Assembly (NCBI GenBank): GCA_002474415.1
Contig: DLQV01000037.1
Location: forward strand, 13,119-19,950
Source: Lachnospiraceae bacterium UBA7598
Lineage (GTDB): Bacteria > Bacillota > Clostridia > Lachnospirales > Lachnospiraceae
Direction: 5' to 3'
Length of the DNA stretch: 6,832 nucleotides
The position numbers and the translations under genes are program-made. How positions within the stretch are numbered: position 1 is the stretch's first letter; the number at the start of each line of letters is the position of its first letter. This document shows positions 1 through 5,487 of the stretch, piece after piece. Under the pieces are notes generated by a model, which searched no databases, had not been told where the DNA came from, and saw nothing but the letters and a program-made list of their open reading frames with translations.

Positions 1-561
1 TGCATCCAGCATCTTTCCAGGCTCTGCAATAAAATACTCCAGAAAGATATAAGATTTTGCTGCTTTTAAATCTTCCAGAAACTGCGGATACATCTCTTCG
101 CCACAGCAATAATACTGTGTATCCGCTTCCCGGTACAAAGGATACCCTGCATAATTGGTAAGATACTGTGCCTCCTGTTCTGCCGAATCATCCTGTTTTT
201 TCAATGCCAGCATTATCTCATCCGAAGAAGAACTGTACGACCGGATCCTGCTGCTTACTGCATCCATCTTGATGCGGGTCCGTTTTGTCAGCCCCGGACG
301 GCCAAACAGATAGTATGCCGGAATTCCGAACAGAGGAAGCGCCAGTATTAAAAAAATCCATGAGGTTTTATATGTGGACCGCATATCTCTGCTGGAAATA
401 TACAATGCGAGCACTATGGATGCAATCTTAAACAGGGCATCCACTATGGAGCTGTACACGGTTGCACTATACAGCAGATAGACAAACCAGCTAAACTGTA
501 ATATTATAATCAATGCTCCAAGCACAAGTTTACTTAAGAGTTTATTTAATATTTGTTTCAT
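1..561 (-). CDS. cls: Cardiolipin synthase, N-terminal part (3' end beyond the window)
   Basis: The first 187 codons of a phospholipase-D-family cardiolipin synthase, a membrane enzyme that joins two phosphatidylglycerol molecules to give cardiolipin and glycerol. The reading frame is open from the ATG to the window edge. Three hydrophobic segments are visible at about residues 11-31, 38-56 and 67-86. The third (WIFLILALPLFGIPAYYLFG) is the typical PLDc_N pattern ending in a YLFGR-like motif. From about residue 136 the sequence has the pattern that opens the first PLD domain (NYAGYPLY, then YCCGEEMYPQFLEDLKAAKS and IFLEYFI). Both catalytic HKD motifs would lie downstream, outside the window, so activity cannot be judged. 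The start is supported by AAGGGAGAG (567-575), with GGGAG 7 nt before the ATG. The gene begins 56 nt after the S8 protease with no terminator between them, so co-transcription is possible. Family assignment is firm; the symbol is by family. Confidence 0.88.
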   Translation of the reverse strand, partial: MKQILNKLLSKLVLGALIIILQFSWFVYLLYSATVYSSIVDALFKIASIVLALYISSRDMRSTYKTSWIFLILALPLFGIPAYYLFGRPGLTKRTRIKMDAVSSRIRSYSSSSDEIMLALKKQDDSAEQEAQYLTNYAGYPLYREADTQYYCCGEEMYPQFLEDLKAAKSYIFLEYFIAEPGKMLDA

Positions 562-617
562 CCGTTCTCTCCCTTCTTTTTGCGTCAAACACCACTTTTT
601 GGCTTTTAGAAAGTATT

Positions 618-1484
618 TTATACCAATGTCAGCAAATTATCAACATCAAGTATCCCCCATGCTATCGGCATATTCGCTTCTTTCCGTGCCGATTCATATA
701 ATTTCAGCTTAAGTTCTTCCGGCCGCAGCTTTGGATTTTTCTGCAGCGCCAGTGCCAGTGCTCCGCATACCACCGGAGTTGCCATCGATGTACCACTCTT
801 TCTCGAATAAAGTACACCGTGATGATCCAGGCTTACGATATTGGTTCCCGGTGCCAATATTTCCGGCTTCATAATACAGCATCCGGTCGGACCACTGCCA
901 CTGTAGCCACCACGCCTTTCCCCCGGAGAACTCCGGTCATCACTTGCCCCCACCGTAATGACTTTTCTTGAAATTCCCGGAGCTGTAACCGTCCCCTCGC
1001 CCGGACCGTTATTTCCGGCCGCTGTGACAACCGTCACGCCATCATCCCACAACTGTTCTAAAAGTTCCATAATCTGCTTCTGTTCACGGTCAAGCGCCCC
1101 CGGAAGAAATCCTACGGAAAAATTCAAAATCCGGATCTGCAGTTCTTTATGATGTGCAAGCACCCATTGCAGGCCACGAATGACCCGCTCCGTCTGTCCT
1201 CCTCCATCTTTTCCAAGAACTTTGATCGCAATCAACTGTGCCTGTGGTGCCATTCCTTTCATTCTGCCATTTGCGCACAAAATTCCGCCAACATGTGTTC
1301 CATGCCCATTGTCGTCATAGCAGGCATGTTTCATGGATACAAAATCTAAAAATCCAATCACATTCTGCCGCAGATCCGGATGCAGATAAACACCTGTATC
1401 CAATGTCACCACCCGGATATTTTTTCCCGTGTATCCCATACGATATACATTCTCTGCATGTACGAGCTGTTTGACCCGCTTCAT
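618..1484 (-). CDS. Subtilisin-like serine protease (peptidase family S8), intracellular type
   Basis: A 288-residue S8 peptidase with the complete catalytic set: Asp29 in TLDTGV, His61 in NGHGTHVGG, oxyanion Asn158 in TAAGNNGP and Ser233 in SGTSMATP. The APGTNI block (211-216) is also in place. The catalytic domain begins within about 10-20 residues of the start (GYTGKNIRVVTLDTG), so there is no signal peptide, transmembrane segment or room for a classical I9 propeptide. Several cysteines (Cys55, 70, 202, 203, 240) also suit a cytoplasmic protein. It resembles the AprX-like/intracellular subtilisin group but is shorter than B. subtilis AprX (about 440 residues), ending just after the core domain. 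Start choice: GGAG at 1491-1494, 6 nt before the ATG, and no better upstream start. It lies 96 nt after pnp behind a terminator; I find no convincing promoter of its own. Substrate unknown; a role in cytoplasmic protein turnover is inference. Confidence 0.9.
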   Translation of the reverse strand: MKRVKQLVHAENVYRMGYTGKNIRVVTLDTGVYLHPDLRQNVIGFLDFVSMKHACYDDNGHGTHVGGILCANGRMKGMAPQAQLIAIKVLGKDGGGQTERVIRGLQWVLAHHKELQIRILNFSVGFLPGALDREQKQIMELLEQLWDDGVTVVTAAGNNGPGEGTVTAPGISRKVITVGASDDRSSPGERRGGYSGSGPTGCCIMKPEILAPGTNIVSLDHHGVLYSRKSGTSMATPVVCGALALALQKNPKLRPEELKLKLYESARKEANMPIAWGILDVDNLLTLV

Positions 1485-1510
1485 ATCTTACTCCGAACTT
1501 TTGCATCATC

Positions 1511-1541
1511 GCCCTTTTCTTTCATGGTATGAAAAAAGGGC
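1511..1541 (-). other. Second hairpin overlapping the pnp terminator (possible antiterminator or processing structure)
   Basis: On the minus strand GCCCTTTT-TTCAT (1541-1529), loop ACC (1528-1526), then ATGAA-AG-AAAAGGGC (1525-1511) can form a 13-bp stem with a 2-nt bulge. Its 5' arm uses four bases (1538-1541) of the terminator's 3' arm plus the whole U-tract, so it cannot coexist with the terminator hairpin. Pairing is read directly from the sequence; any function is inference. Confidence 0.5.
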
Positions 1542-1556
1542 CGCATGGTGCGGCCC
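1532..1556 (-). terminator. Intrinsic terminator downstream of pnp
   Basis: On the minus strand a perfect 8-bp GC-rich stem GGGCCGCA/TGCGGCCC (1556-1549 with 1545-1538) with loop CCA is followed immediately by TTTTTT (1537-1532). It lies 24 nt after the pnp stop codon. On the plus strand no T-run follows the hairpin, so it is unidirectional. It separates pnp from the S8 protease. Confidence 0.9.
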
Positions 1557-1580
1557 TGAAGGTATATCTTATACAGTATG

Positions 1581-3677
1581 TTATTTCTGATCTGCCGGAA
1601 CATCCTTGATAGAGAAACTGATTCTACCCATCTTATCTTTTCCAAGACAGATAACTTTTACAACATCTCCAAGTGTCAGCACATCCTCTACATGATCAAT
1701 GCGTTCCTTGGCAATCTTTGAAATATGAACCATTCCTTCCTTGCCCGGTGCAAACTCGATGAAAGCTCCAAACTCTTTGATGCTTACAACGGTACCTGTA
1801 AAGATCTGTCCCTCTTTAAAATCCGTTGTGATAATCTTGATCATATCGACTGCTTTTGCAATTGCTTCTTTGTCTGTTCCACAGACAGAAACTGCACCGT
1901 CATCTGTAATATCAATTTTGACACCTGTACGGGCAATGATTTCATTGATCGTCTTCCCCTTCTGTCCCACAACATCACCAATTTTATTTGGATCGATGGT
2001 GATCTGTTCAATCTTCGGTGCCCACTGATTTACTTCTTTTCGTGGCTCTGCAATTGCTTTGCTCATAACTTCATCCATAATGTAAACACGTGCCTCACGG
2101 GTACGGGCAATAGCCTCTTCTACGATCGGGCGGGTCAGACCATGGATCTTGATATCCATCTGGATTGCAGTGATACCATCATGTGTACCGGTTACCTTGA
2201 AATCCATATCTCCGAAGAAATCTTCCAGACCCTGGATATCGGTCAGTACCAGATAATCATCATCGGTATCTCCGGTTACAAGACCACAGGAAATACCTGC
2301 AACCATCTTTTTAATCGGAACACCTGCTGCCATAAGTGACATACAGGAAGCACAGGTAGAAGCCATGGAAGTAGATCCATTGGACTCAAATGTCTCGGAA
2401 ACTGCACGGATTGCATATGGAAATTCCTCTACAGAAGGAAGAACCGGAAGCAATGCACGCTCAGCAAGTGCACCATGACCAATCTCACGACGTCCTGGTC
2501 CTCTGCTTGGCTTTGTCTCTCCAACGGAATAAGACGGGAAATTATACTGATGCATATAGCGCTTGGTTGTCACGTTCTCATCAAGTCCGTCAATCTTCTG
2601 CACTTCTGAAAGCGGTGCAAGTGTAACGACATCACAGATCTGTGTCTGTCCACGGGTAAACATGGCAGAACCATGAACACGAGGAATCAGATCTACTTCA
2701 GCCGCCAGTGGACGGATCTGATCGATCGCACGTCCATCCGGACGCTTGTGATCCTTCAAGATCATCTTACGGACGGTCTTCTTCTGATACTGGTAAACGG
2801 CCTCATCAAGAACTGCAAGCCACTCTTCGTTCTCTGCAAAAGCTTCTGCAAATTTATCTGTAATTTCACGGATATTTTCTTCTCTCTTCTGCTTTTCATC
2901 GGTAAACACCGCTTCTTCCATCTGCTCTGGGGTAACGATTTCCCGCATTGCTGCAAACATTTCTTCCGGAATCGCACAGCTTGTATACGCATGCTTTGGC
3001 TTTCCAACCTCTTCCCGAATCTTATTGATAAATGCAATGACTGTCTGGTTGACATCATGGCACTTATAAATGGCCTCGATCATCTTTGCTTCCGGAATCT
3101 CATTGGCACCGGCCTCGATCATGATGACCTTTGTTGCGGTAGATGCAACTGTGAGTTTTAAATCACCTTCGTCCCAGTCTTTCTGGGATGGGTTTACAAT
3201 AAACTCACCATTTTTCATTCCCATCTGGGTCATGGCACATGGACCATCAAACGGGATATCGGAAATTGTAGTAGAAAGTGCTGCACCAATCATAGCTACC
3301 AGCTCCGGACGACATTCCGGGTCTACAGACATAACCATATTGTTTAAGGTTACATCGTTGCGGTAATCTTTTGGAAACAGAGGTCTCATCGGACGGTCAA
3401 TAACACGTGCGGTAAGAATCGAATTCTCTGATGCTTTTCCCTCACGCTTATTAAATCCGCCAGGAATCTTTCCAACAGAGTACATTTTCTCTTCAAATTC
3501 CACACTCAGTGGGAAGAAATCAACACCATCTCTTGGCTTGTCGGAAGCAGTAGCCGTAGATAATACGGTAGTCTCTCCATATTTTAATAATGCGGCACCA
3601 TTTGCCTGTGCACATACTCTTCCGATATCAACGGTCAGTGTTCTGCCTGCCAGTTCCATTGAATAACTTTTGTACAT
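1581..3677 (-). CDS. pnp: Polyribonucleotide nucleotidyltransferase (PNPase)
   Basis: A 698-residue PNPase, full family length. It degrades RNA 3' to 5' by phosphorolysis, releasing nucleoside diphosphates, and acts as a trimer in the cytoplasm. Domains in order: first RNase PH domain (about 10-145, with FFPLSVEFEEKMYSVGKIPG and RVIDRPMRPLFP), an alpha-helical linker (about 150-305), the second catalytic RNase PH domain (about 312-550), KH (about 555-615, GQKG loop at 571-574) and S1 (about 622-692, TGTVVSIKEFGAFIEF). The active-site region is intact: FTRGQTQ (340-346), phosphate-binding SNGSTSMAS (432-440) and the acidic residues Asp486 and Asp492 in LEDFFGDMDFK. Start choice: AAGGAG with GGAG 7 nt before the ATG; Met7 has no such site. 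It follows rpsO by 155 nt, which hold a terminator and a leader hairpin, and ends at its own terminator. Expression may be autoregulated through the leader (inference). Confidence 0.98.
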   Translation of the reverse strand: MYKSYSMELAGRTLTVDIGRVCAQANGAALLKYGETTVLSTATASDKPRDGVDFFPLSVEFEEKMYSVGKIPGGFNKREGKASENSILTARVIDRPMRPLFPKDYRNDVTLNNMVMSVDPECRPELVAMIGAALSTTISDIPFDGPCAMTQMGMKNGEFIVNPSQKDWDEGDLKLTVASTATKVIMIEAGANEIPEAKMIEAIYKCHDVNQTVIAFINKIREEVGKPKHAYTSCAIPEEMFAAMREIVTPEQMEEAVFTDEKQKREENIREITDKFAEAFAENEEWLAVLDEAVYQYQKKTVRKMILKDHKRPDGRAIDQIRPLAAEVDLIPRVHGSAMFTRGQTQICDVVTLAPLSEVQKIDGLDENVTTKRYMHQYNFPSYSVGETKPSRGPGRREIGHGALAERALLPVLPSVEEFPYAIRAVSETFESNGSTSMASTCASCMSLMAAGVPIKKMVAGISCGLVTGDTDDDYLVLTDIQGLEDFFGDMDFKVTGTHDGITAIQMDIKIHGLTRPIVEEAIARTREARVYIMDEVMSKAIAEPRKEVNQWAPKIEQITIDPNKIGDVVGQKGKTINEIIARTGVKIDITDDGAVSVCGTDKEAIAKAVDMIKIITTDFKEGQIFTGTVVSIKEFGAFIEFAPGKEGMVHISKIAKERIDHVEDVLTLGDVVKVICLGKDKMGRISFSIKDVPADQK

Positions 3678-3724
3678 GTATTCTCTCCTTCAAATTTGAT
3701 TCGGTATGTCAAAACCCCGAAACT

Positions 3725-3761
3725 ACTGAACAATACAAAACAGCGTTTTGTCCTCTTCAGT
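3725..3761 (-). promoter_or_regulatory. pnp: Imperfect hairpin in the pnp 5' leader
   Basis: In the RNA, ACTGAA (3761-3756), a 4x4 partly paired internal loop (GAGG/ATTG), and ACAAAAC (3751-3745) pair with GTTTTGT (3741-3735) and TTCAGT (3730-3725) around a GCT loop. A further CCG/CGG pair (3769-3767 with 3719-3717) can extend it. It sits about 50 nt upstream of the pnp start. In E. coli a pnp leader stem-loop is cut by RNase III and then mediates PNPase autocontrol; the same role here is inference by position and shape. Confidence 0.5.
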
Positions 3762-3790
3762 GGTCCCGGAAAAAAGTTCTGCCATACAAC

Positions 3791-3823
3791 AAAAAGAAGA
3801 GCGGAATATAAAACTCCGCTCTT
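3791..3823 (-). terminator. Intrinsic terminator downstream of rpsO
   Basis: On the minus strand AAGAGCGGA (3823-3815) pairs over 9 bp with TCCGCTCTT (3805-3797) around a 9-nt AT-rich loop, followed by C and TTTTT (3795-3791). The stem starts 9 nt after the rpsO stop codon. Such a site between rpsO and pnp is known in E. coli as a partial terminator that lets some transcripts continue into pnp. The U-tract here is short and interrupted, so readthrough is plausible. On the plus strand the trailing CTTTGTTT is weaker. Confidence 0.82.
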
Positions 3824-3832
3824 TGTTTACAA

Positions 3833-4099
3833 TTATTTTCTGAGTCCTAAACGCTCAATTAAAGAACGATATCTTTCAATATCAATGTTCTTTAAGTATG
3901 ATAATAATCCACGTCTCTGACCGATCATCTTAAGCATACCTCTTCTGGAATGATGGTCCTTTGGATTCTGCTTTAAATGCTCAGTGAGCTCCTGAATTCT
4001 TGCTGTAAGAACTGCTACCTGAACTTCTGGTGAACCAGTGTCGTTTGGTGTTCTTCCATACTCATTGATAATTGCCTGCTTCTTTTCTTTTGCGATCAT
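3833..4099 (-). CDS. rpsO: 30S ribosomal protein S15
   Basis: An 88-residue S15, the normal family length. It binds the central domain of 16S rRNA early in small-subunit assembly, at a three-way junction and a G-U/G-C helix. Signature segments are all present: [15 protein letters not shown] (21-35), the LTEHLK turn (38-43), [20 protein letters not shown] (47-66) and [20 protein letters not shown] (68-87). The reading frame stays open 22 codons further upstream, but the true start is the ATG at 4099: AAGGAGG (4108-4114) lies 8 nt before it, the protein from there aligns with the family, and the upstream extension has no S15-like sequence. It has its own promoter and structured leader, and its stop is followed at once by a terminator. 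It keeps the conserved place before pnp, but is separated from ribF by a peptidase gene. Confidence 0.98.
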   Translation of the reverse strand: MIAKEKKQAIINEYGRTPNDTGSPEVQVAVLTARIQELTEHLKQNPKDHHSRRGMLKMIGQRRGLLSYLKNIDIERYRSLIERLGLRK

Positions 4100-4107
4100 T
4101 TGATGAT

Positions 4108-4114
4108 CCTCCTT
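4108..4114 (-). promoter_or_regulatory. rpsO: rpsO ribosome binding site
   Basis: AAGGAGG, a full match to the anti-Shine-Dalgarno, 8 nt before the ATG at 4099. It decides the start against the longer open frame that begins at 4165. GGAG and AAGG in it are complementary to leader segments at 4151-4154 (CTCC in RNA) and 4145-4148 (CCTT in RNA), so it could be masked by folding. Confidence 0.9.
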
Positions 4115-4185
4115 ATAATATTTTTTGCACCCGATACTCAGCAAAAGGTCGGAGTGTCCATTCACCGAATATGGGTTAAACCATA
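4111..4185 (-). promoter_or_regulatory. rpsO: Structured rpsO leader, candidate S15 autoregulatory RNA
   Basis: Between the predicted transcript start (about 4186) and the rpsO Shine-Dalgarno the RNA can form three consecutive stems: TATGG/CCATA (4185-4181 with 4174-4170), TCG-GTG with CAC-2-nt bulge-CGA (4168-4163 with 4158-4149 region), and TTTTGC/GCAAAA (4146-4141 with 4128-4123, 12-nt loop). Alternative pairing of CTCC or CCTT with the Shine-Dalgarno is also possible. S15 represses its own mRNA in several bacterial phyla by binding leaders that mimic its 16S site, but those leaders differ among phyla and I cannot match this one to a known class. The pairing is seen; the function is inferred. 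Confidence 0.45.
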
Positions 4186-4192
4186 CTAATTT

Positions 4193-4221
4193 AATGTATC
4201 ATAAATCTTTATCGTTGTAAA
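4193..4221 (-). promoter_or_regulatory. rpsO: Sigma-A-type promoter for rpsO
   Basis: On the minus strand TTTACA (4221-4216; 5 of 6 to consensus), a 17-nt spacer, then TACATT (4198-4193; 4 of 6) preceded by TGA, an extended -10 pattern. It begins 7 nt after the stop codon of the NlpC/P60 gene. The predicted transcript start near 4186 gives a leader of roughly 87 nt. Confidence 0.7.
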
Positions 4222-4228
4222 CATTTTT

Positions 4229-5383
4229 TTAATTTAAATACGATATTACACAGATTGGCGTCCGGTAATAGGCACTGGAAATCTTAATTCCGGTACGTGC
4301 ATTGCTGGCATGTACAATCTGACCGTTTCCAATATAAATTCCCACATGGCTGATGCTGCTTCCACTGCCATAGAAAAACAGATCTCCCGGTTTTGCCTCA
4401 GAGGCGCTGATGCGTTTTCCATACGCCGGCTGACTTGCCGCATGATGCGGGAGGCCGACTCCGTATCTTGCATATACCTGCATCGTAAATCCGGAACAAT
4501 CAATTCCGTTTGTGAGGCTTGTTCCTCCCCAGACATAACGGTTTCCTACAAACTGCAATGCAAATTGTACCAAAGAAACACGGGAATCGGTATATCCCTC
4601 TCCGTATTCCAGTTCTTTTACCGTAGACGCTGTCGGAAGTTTTTCTGTTACCTCTACATAATCTCCGGAAATATATCCCTTCTGATCATCTACTTCTACT
4701 TTATACCAGCCATCTTTTGTATCTTCCACAACAAGATCCTCTCCCTCTCCAACCAAAGAAAGTATTGCAGAATCTTCCGAAGCCTTTTCTCTTACACGAA
4801 GGGTTGTGGTATTTACGGTAACAACCTTGATAATTTCTTCCTTTGCCACATTCTTTGCCGCATCTCCAGTCAAAAGATACTCACTCTTTACGTAGCCTTT
4901 CACTTTACCGGATGTAATCTGCACCCAGTCTCCTTTGACAGAAACAATCTCACAGGCATCTTTGTTCGTCATTTTTCCAACTACTTTACTATCCGTAGAT
5001 GCACTTTTTCGCACATTCAGGCTTCCCTGCACCTGTGCGATTCCAAGATTTTTATACCCACAGATGCCGGTATCCTCTTTGGAATCTTCTGAAACAGTTT
5101 CCTTCGTCTGTGTATCTTCGATTCCCTGTGCAACCATCTGCTTTTCATTTGCAGTAACAGCAACACTTGTCTTATCATACAGCTGGCTGGTCACCCCTGC
5201 GGTTACATCTAACGCTTCTGCCTCGCTTGCATTTAAAGATGCAGACACACCGGCTGTCAATATCCCGGTCTTTTCTGTTTTATCTGTATTTCCCTGCTGT
5301 CCACCAATATATGCTGCTGCACCGGTCAGTGCCAGAGAAACAACAAGTACCATTCCAACTCTCTTTTTTGTCATATGATTCAT
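4229..5383 (-). CDS. SH3-domain NlpC/P60 peptidoglycan endopeptidase, exported
   Basis: A 384-residue exported cell-wall hydrolase of the C40 (NlpC/P60) family, which typically cuts D-Glu-diamino-acid bonds in stem peptides. A positively charged N-terminus (HMTKKR) and hydrophobic stretch (about 10-28) form a signal peptide or anchor. A Ser/Thr/Glu-rich linker follows to about 110, then two bacterial SH3 repeats (about 112-172 with SLNVRKSAS and WVQITSGKVKGYV; about 186-246 with TLRVREKAS and WYKVEVDDQKGYI), a short linker, and the catalytic domain (about 265-384). Catalytic residues are present: Cys296 in IDCSGF, His346 in ISHVGIYIG and His358 in IVHAS. The frame is open to 5446, but those upstream ATGs lie in or before the promoter or lack a ribosome binding site. 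The ATG at 5383 has AGGGAGGA about 10 nt upstream. Its place between ribF and rpsO is not part of the classical cluster. No terminator follows it, so transcripts may run into rpsO. Confidence 0.93.
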   Translation of the reverse strand: MNHMTKKRVGMVLVVSLALTGAAAYIGGQQGNTDKTEKTGILTAGVSASLNASEAEALDVTAGVTSQLYDKTSVAVTANEKQMVAQGIEDTQTKETVSEDSKEDTGICGYKNLGIAQVQGSLNVRKSASTDSKVVGKMTNKDACEIVSVKGDWVQITSGKVKGYVKSEYLLTGDAAKNVAKEEIIKVVTVNTTTLRVREKASEDSAILSLVGEGEDLVVEDTKDGWYKVEVDDQKGYISGDYVEVTEKLPTASTVKELEYGEGYTDSRVSLVQFALQFVGNRYVWGGTSLTNGIDCSGFTMQVYARYGVGLPHHAASQPAYGKRISASEAKPGDLFFYGSGSSISHVGIYIGNGQIVHASNARTGIKISSAYYRTPICVISYLN

Positions 5384-5392
5384 TTCACAGAT

Positions 5393-5400
5393 TCCTCCCT
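5393..5400 (-). promoter_or_regulatory. Ribosome binding site of the NlpC/P60 gene
   Basis: AGGGAGGA about 10 nt before the ATG at 5383. It fixes the start; the ATGs further upstream (5446, 5419, 5410) have no comparable site, and the ATG three codons downstream is spaced too far. Confidence 0.8.
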
Positions 5401-5429
5401 CACGCTTCATGAAACTCATAACAAAAACG

Positions 5430-5458
5430 AGTATAACAATAAACAATTACAATGTCAA
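5430..5458 (-). promoter_or_regulatory. Sigma-A promoter of the NlpC/P60 gene
   Basis: On the minus strand TTGACA (5458-5453; 6 of 6), a 17-nt spacer, and TATACT (5435-5430; 5 of 6). This is the best promoter in the window. The predicted transcript start near 5423 leaves a leader of about 40 nt. It starts 29 nt after the ribF stop codon, so the peptidase can be expressed independently of truB-ribF. Confidence 0.88.
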
Positions 5459-5466
5459 CATATTTT

Positions 5467-5483
5467 CGTAATATTTATGTAAT
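5467..5483. promoter_or_regulatory. Candidate WalR/YycF-like direct repeat upstream of the NlpC/P60 promoter
   Basis: On the plus strand CGTAAT (5467-5472), 5 nt, then TGTAAT (5478-5483): an 11-nt-period direct repeat with one mismatch to the known WalR consensus TGTWAH-N5-TGTWAH. It lies 8 nt upstream of the -35 box. WalRK is known to control NlpC/P60 and other cell-wall hydrolase genes in Firmicutes. The tract is AT-rich, so a chance match is possible, and no regulator gene is in the window. Confidence 0.4.
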
Positions 5484-5487
5484 ATGT

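Noticed and set aside
1565..1580. TATAAG after the pnp stop as a -10 box for the S8 protease
   Set aside because: There is no -35 at the right distance, and a transcript from it would run straight into the strong terminator at 1532-1556.
1725..2339. A 204-codon plus-strand open frame inside pnp
   Set aside because: It lies wholly antisense to a confidently identified PNPase; its translation shows no recognisable domain and it has no supporting ribosome binding site. It is a shadow frame.
3707..3712. A perfect TTGACA (-35-like) on the minus strand just before pnp
   Set aside because: No acceptable -10 lies 16-18 nt downstream; that position is occupied by the pnp ribosome binding site.
3805..3832. 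TTGTAA-16-TATATT on the minus strand as a possible pnp promoter
   Set aside because: The -35 is poor (4 of 6), overlaps the rpsO terminator stem and stop region, and the -10 lies in the terminator loop and 3' arm. Too weak to call without a mapped transcript start.
4100..4165. A 22-residue N-terminal extension of S15
   Set aside because: The added residues are not S15-like and are encoded by the structured leader; the AAGGAGG site supports the start at 4099.
4310..5092. A 260-codon plus-strand open frame inside the NlpC/P60 gene
   Set aside because: Antisense to a complete peptidase with intact catalytic residues; the translation is Cys/Phe/Ile-rich and resembles no family.
5384..5446. A 21-residue N-terminal extension of the NlpC/P60 protein starting at 5446
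   Set aside because: The ATG at 5446 lies inside the promoter (between -35 and -10), upstream of the predicted transcript start, and has no ribosome binding site. The ATG at 5383 has AGGGAGGA and is followed by a normal signal segment.
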